6,354 bases of DNA, from contig CAJZFM010000128.1 in the NCBI GenBank assembly GCA_915070235.1, positions 1 to 6,354 on the forward strand. Direction: 5' to 3'. The stretch comes from an uncultured Capnocytophaga sp. Its GTDB lineage: Bacteria > Bacteroidota > Bacteroidia > Flavobacteriales > Flavobacteriaceae. The translations under genes were made by a program, and so were the position numbers. Under the pieces are notes generated by a model, which saw nothing but the letters and a program-made list of their open reading frames with translations, was not told the origin of the DNA and did not search any database. Shown piece after piece: positions 1 to 6,245 of this stretch. Each line of letters opens with the position of its first letter. The stretch's first letter is position 1.

Positions 1-549
1 AGCTGTAGCGGTAAGGGCTATGATAGGGATTCCTTCGCCCAAGCGATCGATAATTGTCTTGATATTTCGGTACTCAGGGCGAAAGTCATGCCCCCATTCG
101 GAAATACAGTGTGCCTCATCTACAGCTACGAAGGAGATATTGATCGTTCTGAGAAAATCAGCGTACTCGTCCTTGGTCAAGGATTCAGGGGCTACAAACA
201 GCAGTTTGGTATCCCCATTGCGAATATCCTCCATAACGGTACGTATTTCCCCCTTGGTAAGGGAGGAGTTCAGTACATGGGCAATTTTATCAGTGCCTGA
301 GATGCCGCGAACGACATCCACTTGGTTTTTCATCAGAGCGATAAGCGGAGAGATCACAATAGCTGTCCCTTCTTTCAAGAGCGCAGGGAGCTGATAACAT
401 AGTGATTTTCCACCACCTGTAGGCATCAGAACGAAGGTGTGGTTGCCCTCCATGATGCTACGGATAATGTCTTCTTGTTTTCCTTTGAATCCGCTAAAGC
501 CAAAAATGCTTTTTAATGCTTTTTGTAAATCAACATTATTAGTACTCAT
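1..549 (-). CDS. recQ: ATP-dependent DNA helicase RecQ, N-terminal part (runs off the left edge)
   Basis: RecQ is a 3'-to-5' superfamily 2 DNA helicase acting in recombination repair and replication-fork processing in the cytoplasm. The 183 residues present read from an ATG at 549 down to the window edge without a stop. They cover most of the first RecA-like domain. Visible motifs, in order, are a motif 0 region with FKGKQEDII (residues 22-30, Gln25), Walker A PTGGGKS (43-49, Lys48), ISPLIALMKNQV (66-77), the Walker B DEAH box (144-147) running into the RecQ-specific aromatic-rich loop CISEWGHDFRPEY (148-160), and motif III ALTATA (178-183). The second helicase domain, the zinc/winged-helix RQC domain and any HRDC domain lie outside the window; family members are usually 600-730 residues long. 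It is divergent from kdsD, with 73 bp between the start codons. The family call is secure from the motifs. Confidence 0.96.
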   Translation of the reverse strand, partial: MSTNNVDLQKALKSIFGFSGFKGKQEDIIRSIMEGNHTFVLMPTGGGKSLCYQLPALLKEGTAIVISPLIALMKNQVDVVRGISGTDKIAHVLNSSLTKGEIRTVMEDIRNGDTKLLFVAPESLTKDEYADFLRTINISFVAVDEAHCISEWGHDFRPEYRNIKTIIDRLGEGIPIIALTATA

Positions 550-553
550 AATA

Positions 554-581
554 ATATGTAGTATTTTATATGTAGTATTTT
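554..581. repeat. Perfect 14-bp tandem duplication in the recQ/kdsD divergent promoter region
   Basis: The unit ATATGTAGTATTTT occurs at 554-567 and again at 568-581 with no mismatch and no spacer. The second copy runs into a tract of ten T (578-587). The repeat ends just before the kdsD -7 element and starts 5 bp from the recQ start codon, so it would lie in the recQ leader and in the kdsD promoter spacer. Whether it is an operator pair or a slippage duplication cannot be told from one sequence. Confidence 0.85.
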
Positions 582-586
582 TTTTT

Positions 587-594
587 TACTTTTG
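587..594 (+). promoter_or_regulatory. Probable kdsD promoter, -7 element TACTTTTG
   Basis: TACTTTTG matches the Bacteroidota -7 consensus TAnnTTTG exactly. The same octamer, followed by CA, occurs 5' of fsr. The transcript should start about 4-7 nt after the G, leaving a leader of about 22-25 nt before the GTG at 623. No clear TTTG -33 box lies 19-21 bp upstream, because that stretch is the 14-bp repeat. A tract of ten T directly abuts the element (the last T is shared), so the spacer could be length-variable. Confidence 0.6.
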
Positions 595-622
595 CAGGAT
601 AAAATTACAACTTTTTTTTTAA

Positions 623-1612
623 GTGGCAAATTTAAAACCAACTATTTTGGAAAATTTTAATAATATACTTGATTTTGCTCGCAAAACCATTGAGATTGAG
701 CTTCAATCTTTAGGGAAATTAACAAAGTTTTTAGATGAGAATTTCCCTCGTGCCGTACAGGCGATTCTACAATCCAAAGGGCGTGTGGTCATCACAGGCA
801 TAGGCAAGAGTGCCATCATAGCCCAAAAGATGGTCGCTACGATGAATTCCACAGGTACTCCTGCGATTTTTATGCATGCGGCCGATGCTATTCATGGGGA
901 CTTGGGTATGATACAGCCGTCCGATGTGGTTGTCTGTATCTCTAAGAGTGGCAATACTCCAGAAATCAAGGTGTTAGTACCGCTGCTCAAGCGTGAAAAC
1001 AATCCGCTGATAGCCATTACGGCCAATAAGGAATCTTTCTTAGCCACCCAGTCCGATTATGTGCTCTATGCCTATACCGAGAGGGAGGCCTGCCCGAACA
1101 ACTTAGCCCCGACCACTTCCACTACCTCCCAGTTAGTCATAGGTGATGCCTTGGCTGTGGCACTTATGCAAGTAAAGCAGTTTGGCAGTGCCGATTTCGC
1201 GAAGTATCACCCAGGTGGTGCGCTCGGTAAGCGACTTTATCTAACCGTAGGGGAGGCCATAGCTAAAAATCAAGTGCCTGTAGTGGCTCCAGAGACGGAC
1301 ATCAAGCAGGTGATTGTAGAAATCTCTCAGAAGATGCTTGGAGTAACAGCGGTGCTCGATGGGGAACATATCGTGGGGGTCATCACCGACGGAGATATTC
1401 GCCGTATGCTCAGCCGTTACGACCAAATCAAGGGACTCCGTGCCCGCGACATTATGACCACTCACCCCAAAACCATAGAGGCCGAGGTGCTGGCGGTAGA
1501 TGCATTAGACTTCATGCAAAACCACAAAATCACTCAGCTATTAGTTACCCGCCAAGGTAAGTATGTAGGGGTGATACACTTACATAACCTGATACAGGAG
1601 GGAATCATTTAA
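623..1612 (+). CDS. kdsD: D-arabinose 5-phosphate isomerase (KdsD/KpsF family)
   Basis: This enzyme interconverts ribulose 5-phosphate and arabinose 5-phosphate in the cytoplasm, the first committed step to Kdo for lipopolysaccharide. The 329-residue product is the usual length (E. coli KdsD, 328). It has an N-terminal SIS sugar-isomerase domain (about 40-185) followed by two CBS domains (about 207-265 and 273-329). Visible motifs are GIGKSA (59-64), HGDLGM (91-96), SKSGNTPE (107-114), EACPNNLAPT (155-164) and HPGGALG (196-202). Lys62, Glu114, Glu155 and His196 correspond to the catalytic residues K59, E111, E152 and H193 that I recall for E. coli KdsD, with a constant offset of three. The start is a GTG directly after an in-frame TAA (620-622), so the gene cannot begin further upstream; a later start would clip the N-terminal helix. 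There is no Shine-Dalgarno sequence. KpsF or GutQ are paralogue names with the same activity; with no capsule genes in view, kdsD is the safer symbol. Confidence 0.95.
   Translation: MANLKPTILENFNNILDFARKTIEIELQSLGKLTKFLDENFPRAVQAILQSKGRVVITGIGKSAIIAQKMVATMNSTGTPAIFMHAADAIHGDLGMIQPSDVVVCISKSGNTPEIKVLVPLLKRENNPLIAITANKESFLATQSDYVLYAYTEREACPNNLAPTTSTTSQLVIGDALAVALMQVKQFGSADFAKYHPGGALGKRLYLTVGEAIAKNQVPVVAPETDIKQVIVEISQKMLGVTAVLDGEHIVGVITDGDIRRMLSRYDQIKGLRARDIMTTHPKTIEAEVLAVDALDFMQNHKITQLLVTRQGKYVGVIHLHNLIQEGII
627..634 (-). promoter_or_regulatory. Candidate recQ promoter, -7 element TAAATTTG
   Basis: On the minus strand the octamer TAAATTTG fits TAnnTTTG. It overlaps the second to fourth codons of kdsD and would give recQ a leader of roughly 70 nt crossing the kdsD -7 element and the tandem repeat. 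No TTTG -33 box stands at the expected distance, and AT-rich DNA makes chance matches likely. A weaker alternative, TAATTTTA, lies nearer recQ at about 600-607. Confidence 0.3.
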
Positions 1613-1664
1613 GTGAAAAGTGAAGAGTGAAAAACTTTTCGCTTTTCACTCTTCACTTTTCACT
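1612..1664. terminator. 22-bp perfect inverted repeat of heptamers between convergent kdsD and pbpC
   Basis: The left arm (1612-1633) and right arm (1643-1664) are exact reverse complements over 22 bp, with a 9-nt loop. Each arm is itself three heptamers: AGTGAAA, AGTGAAG, AGTGAAA on the left and their complements on the right. The first base of the left arm is the last base of the kdsD stop codon, and the pbpC stop codon (TGA, 1648-1646) lies inside the right arm. The position between tail-to-tail genes suggests a bidirectional transcription stop or an RNA 3'-end stabiliser. There is no long T tract on either side, so a classical intrinsic terminator is not proven. The inverted repeat itself is certain; its function is inferred. 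Confidence 0.7.
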
Positions 1665-4003
1665 ACTATTGTTTTCTCATTTCCTCTACTATCCATGCAC
1701 TTAAGTAGGTGCTCCCCTGGGGTGAGATTTAGTTTCATGTCGTGGAAGTGGAGGGTTTCCCCCAAGAAGGTGTTGTCCAAGTACCAAAAGAGCTTGCCTG
1801 GGTACTTATAAGCCACACGAGCTATAATGGGTTGGAGACTGCCCCCTAAGCCCTTAGCGGGGTGTAGGGTAGTGCCATGTTTGGGATAGATGAAATCCAA
1901 TACCTGCTGCTTATCCCCCTCTTGGCAATCCTCTCTTAGGGGAGGAAGCACCTGGTAGGAAGGGTGTTTTTTCTTATAAAACCACTCCATGAGCGGGGGC
2001 AGTACGAACCAGCTCTCCGAACGCATGTTGGCGACCTGCTCACAGTTGCTATTGACCTGCCAAAGGCCATCGGGGGAGAGGTGTACCCAGCGGTGGTACT
2101 TACACAGGGTGGTTTGTAGTTGTCCATGAGGCACCCAAATCGTCTTTTTAGGGCATAAGTCGCTGGCAATCATACCGCTTAAGGCACAAACTTCTACCTT
2201 TTGGAGATCCTCCCAAGGGGCATCAAACCATTTGTCTTTCTTGAGTAGCTGGAAAATCTCCAGCATCACAGGAGCAGCAGTACCTACTCCAGTAAGCTCA
2301 GGACGTCCTTCCCCAGAGGCATTGCCCACCCATACCCCTACTAAGTAGTGAGAGGTAAGACCAATAGCCCAAGCATCGCGGTTGCCAAAGCTGGTACCTG
2401 TCTTCCAAGAAATTTTCCGAGATGAGGTATAATAGCGCCAAGCCGAGTCAAACGAAGGGCGGTTCACCTGAGTTAGTGCCTCAAAAGTCTTATAGATAGC
2501 CCCTGCTGAAAAATGGTTCTTTTCTTCTTGCAAAGAGCCAAAATCACGCTCACCCCTCAGATAGGTAAGCCTTTGGAAGGCATGAGAGTGGTATTTGCCT
2601 GTTTGTGTATATTCATTCAGTTCATAGCCCATATTGGCATAAGCCTGTGCAAGTTCCCAAAGCGAACACTCGGCTCCGCCCAGAATGAGCGATAATCCAT
2701 AATGGTCAGGGGAGCGGTTGATAGAGCGTAGGCGAAGCTTTTGTAGCTGTTGGTAAAATCGGCTGATGCCATATTGGCGTAGTAATAGTACAAAGGGAAT
2801 ATTCAGTGAGCGGTACAGAGCCTCATCGGCAGGGACAGCCCCCTCGTAGGTGTTTTCAAAGTTCTCAGGAGAATAGCCTCCGATATGGGTGGGAATATCC
2901 CCCACAAGTTCTTGAGGCAACAGCTCACTGCTATCAAGCATAGCCGCATAGAGGAAGGGCTTCAGCACGCTGCCTGTACTGCGCGGACGGTGAATGATAT
3001 TCACATCTTTCTGGTGTTGTTCATCGGTAGGGCTATTGCCTACATAGGCCAATATCTCACGGCTTTGTATATCCACCACCAAGGCACAGAGGTTATGCAC
3101 CTCAAAACGCTTGTAGTGTCGGTAGTACTTGGCTATCACCTCCTGCACTCGCTCTTGTAGGTAATAATCTATGGTGGTGAGTTGTCGTTTGTTGGGAGCA
3201 GTGCGTGCGATGCGCTCCACAAGGTGAGGGGCTATATTGGGCAGCTCATGCGGCCGCTCCACCAAAGGCTCTTGTAAGGAAAGTTCGTAGGTGGTTTTAT
3301 CTATGGTATGATTTTTGAGGAGTTTCTCCAGAAGGAAATCACGCTTTTTTCTTAGAGCATTCTGATTGCGTCCAGGAAAGATCAGACCAGGAGCATTGGG
3401 CAATACGGCCAAGGTACAAGCCTCTGCCCAAGAGAGCTGTTCCACAGAGACACCAAAGTAGCGCCAAGCAGCCATATCGGCACCAATCACATTGCCACCA
3501 AAAGGCGCATGGGAAGCATATAGGGCAAGGATCTTCTCCTTGGAGTAGCGAAACTCCAAGCGAGTAGCCCAGATAGCCTCTATAAGTTTCTCGCCATAGG
3601 TACGAGCCTTGTTCTTACGAGCCAGACGAATCACTTGTTGGGTAAGAGTACTCCCCCCACGTACAGTATGGCCATGCCGCAGATTGGTTAGTAAGGCCTT
3701 GACGGTAGATACAGGATTCACTCCCCAATGGTAGTAGAAGTGAGCATCTTCGTAGGTTAGAATTGCCTTGCGTAGCTTATAAGGCACTGTATCCCGCTCG
3801 GGAAAGCGCCATTGGCCATCGGGGGCGATCTTGCCCCCAAGGAGTTTGCCCTCTCGGCTCTCTACCACAGTGGCATAGCCTTCCTTAAAAAGCGGACTAG
3901 GCAAGCAAAAGATATACCATAATAGTAGGATGCCCCCTATGGCGGTACGGATCTTGTGCCTGCGAAGATAATTGATAAGAGAAAAACAATAGTTACGTAT
4001 CAT
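1646..4003 (-). CDS. pbpC: Penicillin-binding protein 1C (bifunctional peptidoglycan glycosyltransferase/transpeptidase)
   Basis: PBP1C is an inner-membrane-anchored peptidoglycan synthase: one periplasmic domain polymerises lipid II and the other handles peptide cross-linking. Taking the ATG at 4003 gives 785 residues. Numbering here follows the longer GTG start at 4009, so subtract two for the ATG form. A short basic cytoplasmic tail precedes one membrane helix (about 21-41). The GT51 domain follows with EDAHF (catalytic Glu87), RGGSTLTQQ (117-125) and KLIEAIWATRLE (141-152, Glu144). The transpeptidase domain has SVLK (nucleophile Ser347, Lys350), SLN (401-403) and KTGTS (536-540). The C-terminal part (about 700-787) resembles the PBP1C-specific C-terminal domain. 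All catalytic residues are present. Both start codons lie at or beside the promoter -7 element, which favours ATG 4003. In many Bacteroidota pbpC sits beside an alpha-2-macroglobulin gene, but none adjoins it here. The last residues, KSEE, are encoded by the heptamer repeat shared with the kdsD 3' end. Confidence 0.95.
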   Translation of the reverse strand: MIRNYCFSLINYLRRHKIRTAIGGILLLWYIFCLPSPLFKEGYATVVESREGKLLGGKIAPDGQWRFPERDTVPYKLRKAILTYEDAHFYYHWGVNPVSTVKALLTNLRHGHTVRGGSTLTQQVIRLARKNKARTYGEKLIEAIWATRLEFRYSKEKILALYASHAPFGGNVIGADMAAWRYFGVSVEQLSWAEACTLAVLPNAPGLIFPGRNQNALRKKRDFLLEKLLKNHTIDKTTYELSLQEPLVERPHELPNIAPHLVERIARTAPNKRQLTTIDYYLQERVQEVIAKYYRHYKRFEVHNLCALVVDIQSREILAYVGNSPTDEQHQKDVNIIHRPRSTGSVLKPFLYAAMLDSSELLPQELVGDIPTHIGGYSPENFENTYEGAVPADEALYRSLNIPFVLLLRQYGISRFYQQLQKLRLRSINRSPDHYGLSLILGGAECSLWELAQAYANMGYELNEYTQTGKYHSHAFQRLTYLRGERDFGSLQEEKNHFSAGAIYKTFEALTQVNRPSFDSAWRYYTSSRKISWKTGTSFGNRDAWAIGLTSHYLVGVWVGNASGEGRPELTGVGTAAPVMLEIFQLLKKDKWFDAPWEDLQKVEVCALSGMIASDLCPKKTIWVPHGQLQTTLCKYHRWVHLSPDGLWQVNSNCEQVANMRSESWFVLPPLMEWFYKKKHPSYQVLPPLREDCQEGDKQQVLDFIYPKHGTTLHPAKGLGGSLQPIIARVAYKYPGKLFWYLDNTFLGETLHFHDMKLNLTPGEHLLKCMDSRGNEKTIVVKSEE

Positions 4004-4008
4004 TACCA

Positions 4009-4040
4009 CAAAAGTACATGGTTTTTTCTAAAGAAGCAAA
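4009..4040 (-). promoter_or_regulatory. pbpC promoter with both -33 and -7 elements
   Basis: On the minus strand TTTG (4040-4037, within GTTTGC) is followed by a 20-bp spacer and then TACTTTTG (4016-4009). This is the best promoter in the window by the Bacteroidota consensus TTTG-n19-21-TAnnTTTG. The G closing the -7 element is also the first base of the GTG codon at 4009. Transcription is therefore expected to start at about 4005-4002, essentially on the ATG at 4003-4001. Confidence 0.75.
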
Positions 4041-4053
4041 CTTTTTTAATGCT

Positions 4054-4102
4054 TAATTGTCAATTGTTAATTGTTAATTGTCAATTACTTGTGATTAATT
4101 AT
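4054..4102. repeat. Heptanucleotide repeat array, AATTGTY type
   Basis: Consecutive heptamers read TAATTGT (4054-4060), CAATTGT, TAATTGT, TAATTGT and CAATTAC (4082-4088), decaying into TTGTGAT and TAATTAT by 4102. The period of seven is exact through the first five units. Its 4067-4087 segment is a perfect reverse complement of 4231-4251 near the end of the upstream barrel gene. The array lies 14 bp 5' of the pbpC -33 box. Confidence 0.85.
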
Positions 4103-4251
4103 TGTTGTAAAGAACGCTTATATCGTCCAATTTATTAAGAAGCAATTATTGCCTCTGAGAAAGTATATTGTATTTAAGATTATACCTGATTGGGTATTAC
4201 TATTTGTTAGTAGTCATCATTAACAATTAATAATTGACAATTAACAATTAA
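4067..4251. repeat. Long-range inverted repeat: 21-bp arms flanking a 143-bp AT-rich core
   Basis: Positions 4067-4087 pair perfectly with 4231-4251. The right arm contains the stop codon of the barrel gene (TAA, 4250-4248). The core, 4088-4230, has no open frame of note and no promoter octamer; a 5-bp palindrome GCAAT-T-ATTGC at 4142-4152 is the only local hairpin I found. The whole may be a 3'-end structure of the barrel mRNA or a small non-autonomous element; the sequence alone does not decide. Confidence 0.6.
4222..4249. repeat. Heptanucleotide repeat array, inverted copy (AACAATT type)
   Basis: Four heptamers in exact register, AACAATT (4222-4228), AATAATT, GACAATT and AACAATT (4243-4249), are the complement of the array at 4054-4088. 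A loosely related TAGTCAT lies just upstream (4211-4217). The last unit overlaps the stop codon of the barrel gene read from the minus strand. Confidence 0.85.
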
Positions 4252-4835
4252 AAGTAGTATACCGCCCCCACTTGCAGCACCAAGTTATTGAGTTCTGTAT
4301 TGAAGGGGGCGCCTCCGTAATAATCCGTATAGTTGTTGATCCCTCCCCTACCCGATTTGGCGCGCGCCTCAAGGCTTAGGAAAGAAAATATGGGCACTTC
4401 CACCCCTACGAGTCCTGCTACATCAAAGGTTCTGGGCGAGGGTACTTTGCTGTCTTTTTTGATTAAGAGGTCAGTGGTCAGCCCCGCATCCAAATATAGG
4501 TGTTCAAAAAGGCGAAAATGAATGATATAGCCCAAGGATAGATAACCTGTGGTATAGCTCCCTGCATAAGCTGGCTCATAGTTTTCCCTATAGCGAGCTC
4601 CCTGACCTGAATAGAGTAGTTCTAACTTCCCGCTAATGGTGCGGTCAGTAAGCACCGAAAGGGTCGCCCCCGCATAGAAGCTGGGCACATAGCTAAAATC
4701 CTCCCGCTGATAGAAGAAGCCACGAGAAAAGGTGGCCAAGGATAAGCCCGCTTTGGCACCTACCCGTACATTGCTCTCCTGCCCCCATAGGCACAGAGAA
4801 CATAAGCATAAAAAAGACAAAATCACCTGCCTCAT
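4248..4835 (-). CDS. Small outer-membrane beta-barrel protein (porin-like family)
   Basis: With the ATG at 4835 the product has 195 residues. Residues 1-18 are a hydrophobic, cysteine-rich signal sequence (MRQVILSFLCLCSLCLWG), with cleavage probably around GQE. The mature part alternates polar and hydrophobic residues in short strands: VRVGAKAGLSLATF (23-36), FYAGATLSVL (53-62), GKLELLYSGQGARY (69-82), YLSLGYIIHFRL (98-109), LYLDAGLTTDLLI (113-125), VAGLVGVEVPIF (139-150) and a closing strand LVLQVGAVYYF with a C-terminal Phe, the usual barrel insertion signal. The GAKAGLS opening is typical of the Bacteroidota outer-membrane beta-barrel domain family (PF13568-like). Specific function is unknown. 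The open frame extends upstream to a TTG at 4880, but a -7 element lies inside that extension and the signal peptide begins at the ATG, so the shorter form is chosen. It is divergent from fsr and followed on the same strand by pbpC, which has its own promoter. Confidence 0.85.
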   Translation of the reverse strand: MRQVILSFLCLCSLCLWGQESNVRVGAKAGLSLATFSRGFFYQREDFSYVPSFYAGATLSVLTDRTISGKLELLYSGQGARYRENYEPAYAGSYTTGYLSLGYIIHFRLFEHLYLDAGLTTDLLIKKDSKVPSPRTFDVAGLVGVEVPIFSFLSLEARAKSGRGGINNYTDYYGGAPFNTELNNLVLQVGAVYYF

Positions 4836-4855
4836 AAGCAAACTCTTATAAGTGG

Positions 4856-4863
4856 CAAAGATA
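4856..4863 (-). promoter_or_regulatory. Promoter of the beta-barrel gene, -7 element TATCTTTG
   Basis: TATCTTTG on the minus strand fits TAnnTTTG. Transcription should begin at about 4852-4849, leaving a leader of roughly 14-17 nt before the ATG at 4835. A TTTG at 4881-4878 is only 14 bp away, too close for a standard -33 box. The position inside the longer open frame argues against translation from the TTG at 4880. Confidence 0.6.
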
Positions 4864-4936
4864 GCAATATTATATGACAAATAAAAATAGTTTATAAAAA
4901 ATCTTTCAGTAAGAGAGAAAAAAGTCAGATAATTCG

Positions 4937-4944
4937 TACTTTTG
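4937..4944 (+). promoter_or_regulatory. fsr promoter, -7 element TACTTTTG
   Basis: TACTTTTG followed by CA is identical to the element 5' of kdsD. The expected start of transcription at about 4948-4951 gives a leader of about 15-18 nt before the ATG at 4966. No clear -33 TTTG is present at 19-21 bp. The spacing to the divergent barrel-gene -7 element is 73 bp, so the two promoters share a compact region (4836-4965) in which I see nothing else. Confidence 0.65.
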
Positions 4945-4965
4945 CACCCCTAAAATCATAGCCAC

Positions 4966-6192
4966 ATGGAAACCAAGCAAACCACCAATTATCTGATCAT
5001 TATACTCATCTCCCTCTCCCATGGTCTGAACGACTTGTTACAAGGTATCTTACCCTCTATCTATCCTGCACTGAAACAGGAGTTTGCACTCTCCATGGCG
5101 CAGGTGGGACTGATTACCTTCTGCTATCAGGTGTCTGCCTCCATTTTGCAACCCTTGGTGGGAGCTTATACGGATAAGCACCCCAAGCCTTATGCTCAAG
5201 TGGTGGGCATGGCCTTCAGTGCCTTAGGTATTGGGCTACTCTCATGGGTGAATAGCTATGCGCTGGTGCTGCTCTCGGTGATTTTTGTAGGGATAGGCTC
5301 CTCTATCTTCCATCCTGAGGCCTCACGTATTGCCTTCTTAGCCTCTGGAGGTAAGCGCTCTTTTACCCAAGCGGTCTTCCAGCTTGGGGGCAATTCGGGG
5401 AGTGCACTGGCACCTCTTTTAGTGATTATGGTTGTCTTTACCAAGAAAATAGTATATGGCCAGCTGGTGGAAGAGAGTCATTTGGAACGCCTTGTATGGT
5501 TTGTTCTCTTCCCTGCCCTTGCTATTGTGATCCTGCTCTTTATAGGTGCTTGGCGCAAAAAGCTCCTCAAGCAGGCACAGACGCTCAAAAAGCGGGAGAT
5601 TCCCCTACCCGACCTCACACATGCACAGGTGCGCAACTCGGTGATTATCCTCATGTTCCTTGTTTTCTCTAAGAACTTCTATACCGCAGGCATCAGTAAT
5701 TACTTCCAGTTCTATACCATCAAGACCTTTGGATTTACCAATGCCGAGGCTCAGCTCTACCTCTTTTATTACTTAGGAGCAGCGGCAGCAGGCACGCTCA
5801 TCGGCGGTTTCTTTGGAGACAAAGTAGGTAGGAAGTTCATCATTTGGTTTTCTATCTTAGGTGCTGCACCTTTTGCCCTATGGCTCCCCTATGCCGATGC
5901 CAAAACAACAGCCATTTTAGTAGTGCTCATTGGCTTTATCATCTCCTCTGCCTTTGCTTCTATTCTGGTCTATGCCCAAGAGCTACTACCTAAGAAGATA
6001 GGCATGATTTCGGGTGTTTTCTACGGATTTGCCTTTGGTATGGCAGGCTTAGGCTCCGCTGTATTAGGCAAACTCATTGATATGACCAGTATTACCTTCG
6101 TCTATAAGGTCTGTTCCTTCCTCCCCCTTATGGGACTGACCGCCTATTTCTTACCTAACTTGAGGAAAGTAAAAACAAAATTAAGTGAATAA
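4966..6192 (+). CDS. fsr: MFS efflux transporter, fosmidomycin-resistance (Fsr) family
   Basis: This is a 12-helix inner-membrane carrier of the major facilitator superfamily, presumably a proton-driven drug exporter. Fsr of E. coli confers fosmidomycin resistance; the native substrate here is unknown. The 408 residues match the family length (E. coli Fsr about 406). Family marks are SHGLNDLLQG in helix 1 (18-27), LQPLVGAYTDKHPKP (61-75, a motif-A-like loop between helices 2 and 3), VGIGSSIFHPEASR (108-121) with the Fsr-typical HPE(A/S)SR, and FQLGGNSGSALAPL (138-151). The second half repeats the fold, with a canonical motif A GGFFGDKVGRK (280-290). A basic hydrophilic loop (about 196-222) joins the halves. 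The ATG at 4966 opens the gene 21 bp after the -7 element. The final residues, LSE, and the stop fall on an AGTGAA heptamer in register with the downstream repeat. The family call is strong; drug specificity is inference. Confidence 0.92.
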   Translation: METKQTTNYLIIILISLSHGLNDLLQGILPSIYPALKQEFALSMAQVGLITFCYQVSASILQPLVGAYTDKHPKPYAQVVGMAFSALGIGLLSWVNSYALVLLSVIFVGIGSSIFHPEASRIAFLASGGKRSFTQAVFQLGGNSGSALAPLLVIMVVFTKKIVYGQLVEESHLERLVWFVLFPALAIVILLFIGAWRKKLLKQAQTLKKREIPLPDLTHAQVRNSVIILMFLVFSKNFYTAGISNYFQFYTIKTFGFTNAEAQLYLFYYLGAAAAGTLIGGFFGDKVGRKFIIWFSILGAAPFALWLPYADAKTTAILVVLIGFIISSAFASILVYAQELLPKKIGMISGVFYGFAFGMAGLGSAVLGKLIDMTSITFVYKVCSFLPLMGLTAYFLPNLRKVKTKLSE

Positions 6193-6197
6193 CAAAA

Positions 6198-6245
6198 AGT
6201 GAAGAGTGAAAAGCGAACGAATAACGTTACTTTTCACTCTTCACT
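6198..6245. terminator. 16-bp perfect inverted repeat after fsr, same heptamer family as the kdsD/pbpC hairpin
   Basis: Arms 6198-6213 and 6230-6245 are exact complements over 16 bp. The 16-nt loop holds a further AACG/CGTT stem (6216-6219 with 6225-6228). The arm units AGTGAAG and AGTGAAA are the same as at 1612-1633. The element sits between convergent genes, so it may end transcription from both sides; no T tract follows. The structure is certain, the role inferred. Confidence 0.65.

Noticed and set aside
20..394. Plus-strand open frames of 70-124 codons at 20-394, 88-300 and 437-622
   Set aside because: The opposite strand of 1-549 encodes RecQ with its helicase motifs intact; these are antisense shadows.
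1241..1465. Minus-strand open frame of 74 codons over kdsD
   Set aside because: It overlaps the CBS domains of KdsD on the other strand; no promoter or family resemblance.
1620..3160. Plus-strand open frames within 1620-1811, 2513-2695 and 2885-3160, and a minus-strand frame at 1936-2169
   Set aside because: All lie over pbpC in other frames, lack recognisable domains and have compositions expected of shadow frames.
4004..4009. GTG at 4009 as the pbpC start
   Set aside because: Its first base closes the promoter -7 element, so it would lie upstream of the expected transcript start; ATG 4003 is preferred.
4054..4251. Possible CRISPR array
   Set aside because: Units are 7 bp, contiguous and without unique spacers; no cas gene is in view.
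4836..4880. N-terminal extension of the barrel protein to a TTG at 4880
   Set aside because: It would place residues before a clear signal peptide, and a TATCTTTG promoter element lies inside the extension.
5256..5444. Minus-strand open frame over fsr, and a plus-strand frame at 4333-4521 over the barrel gene
   Set aside because: Shadows of well-supported genes.
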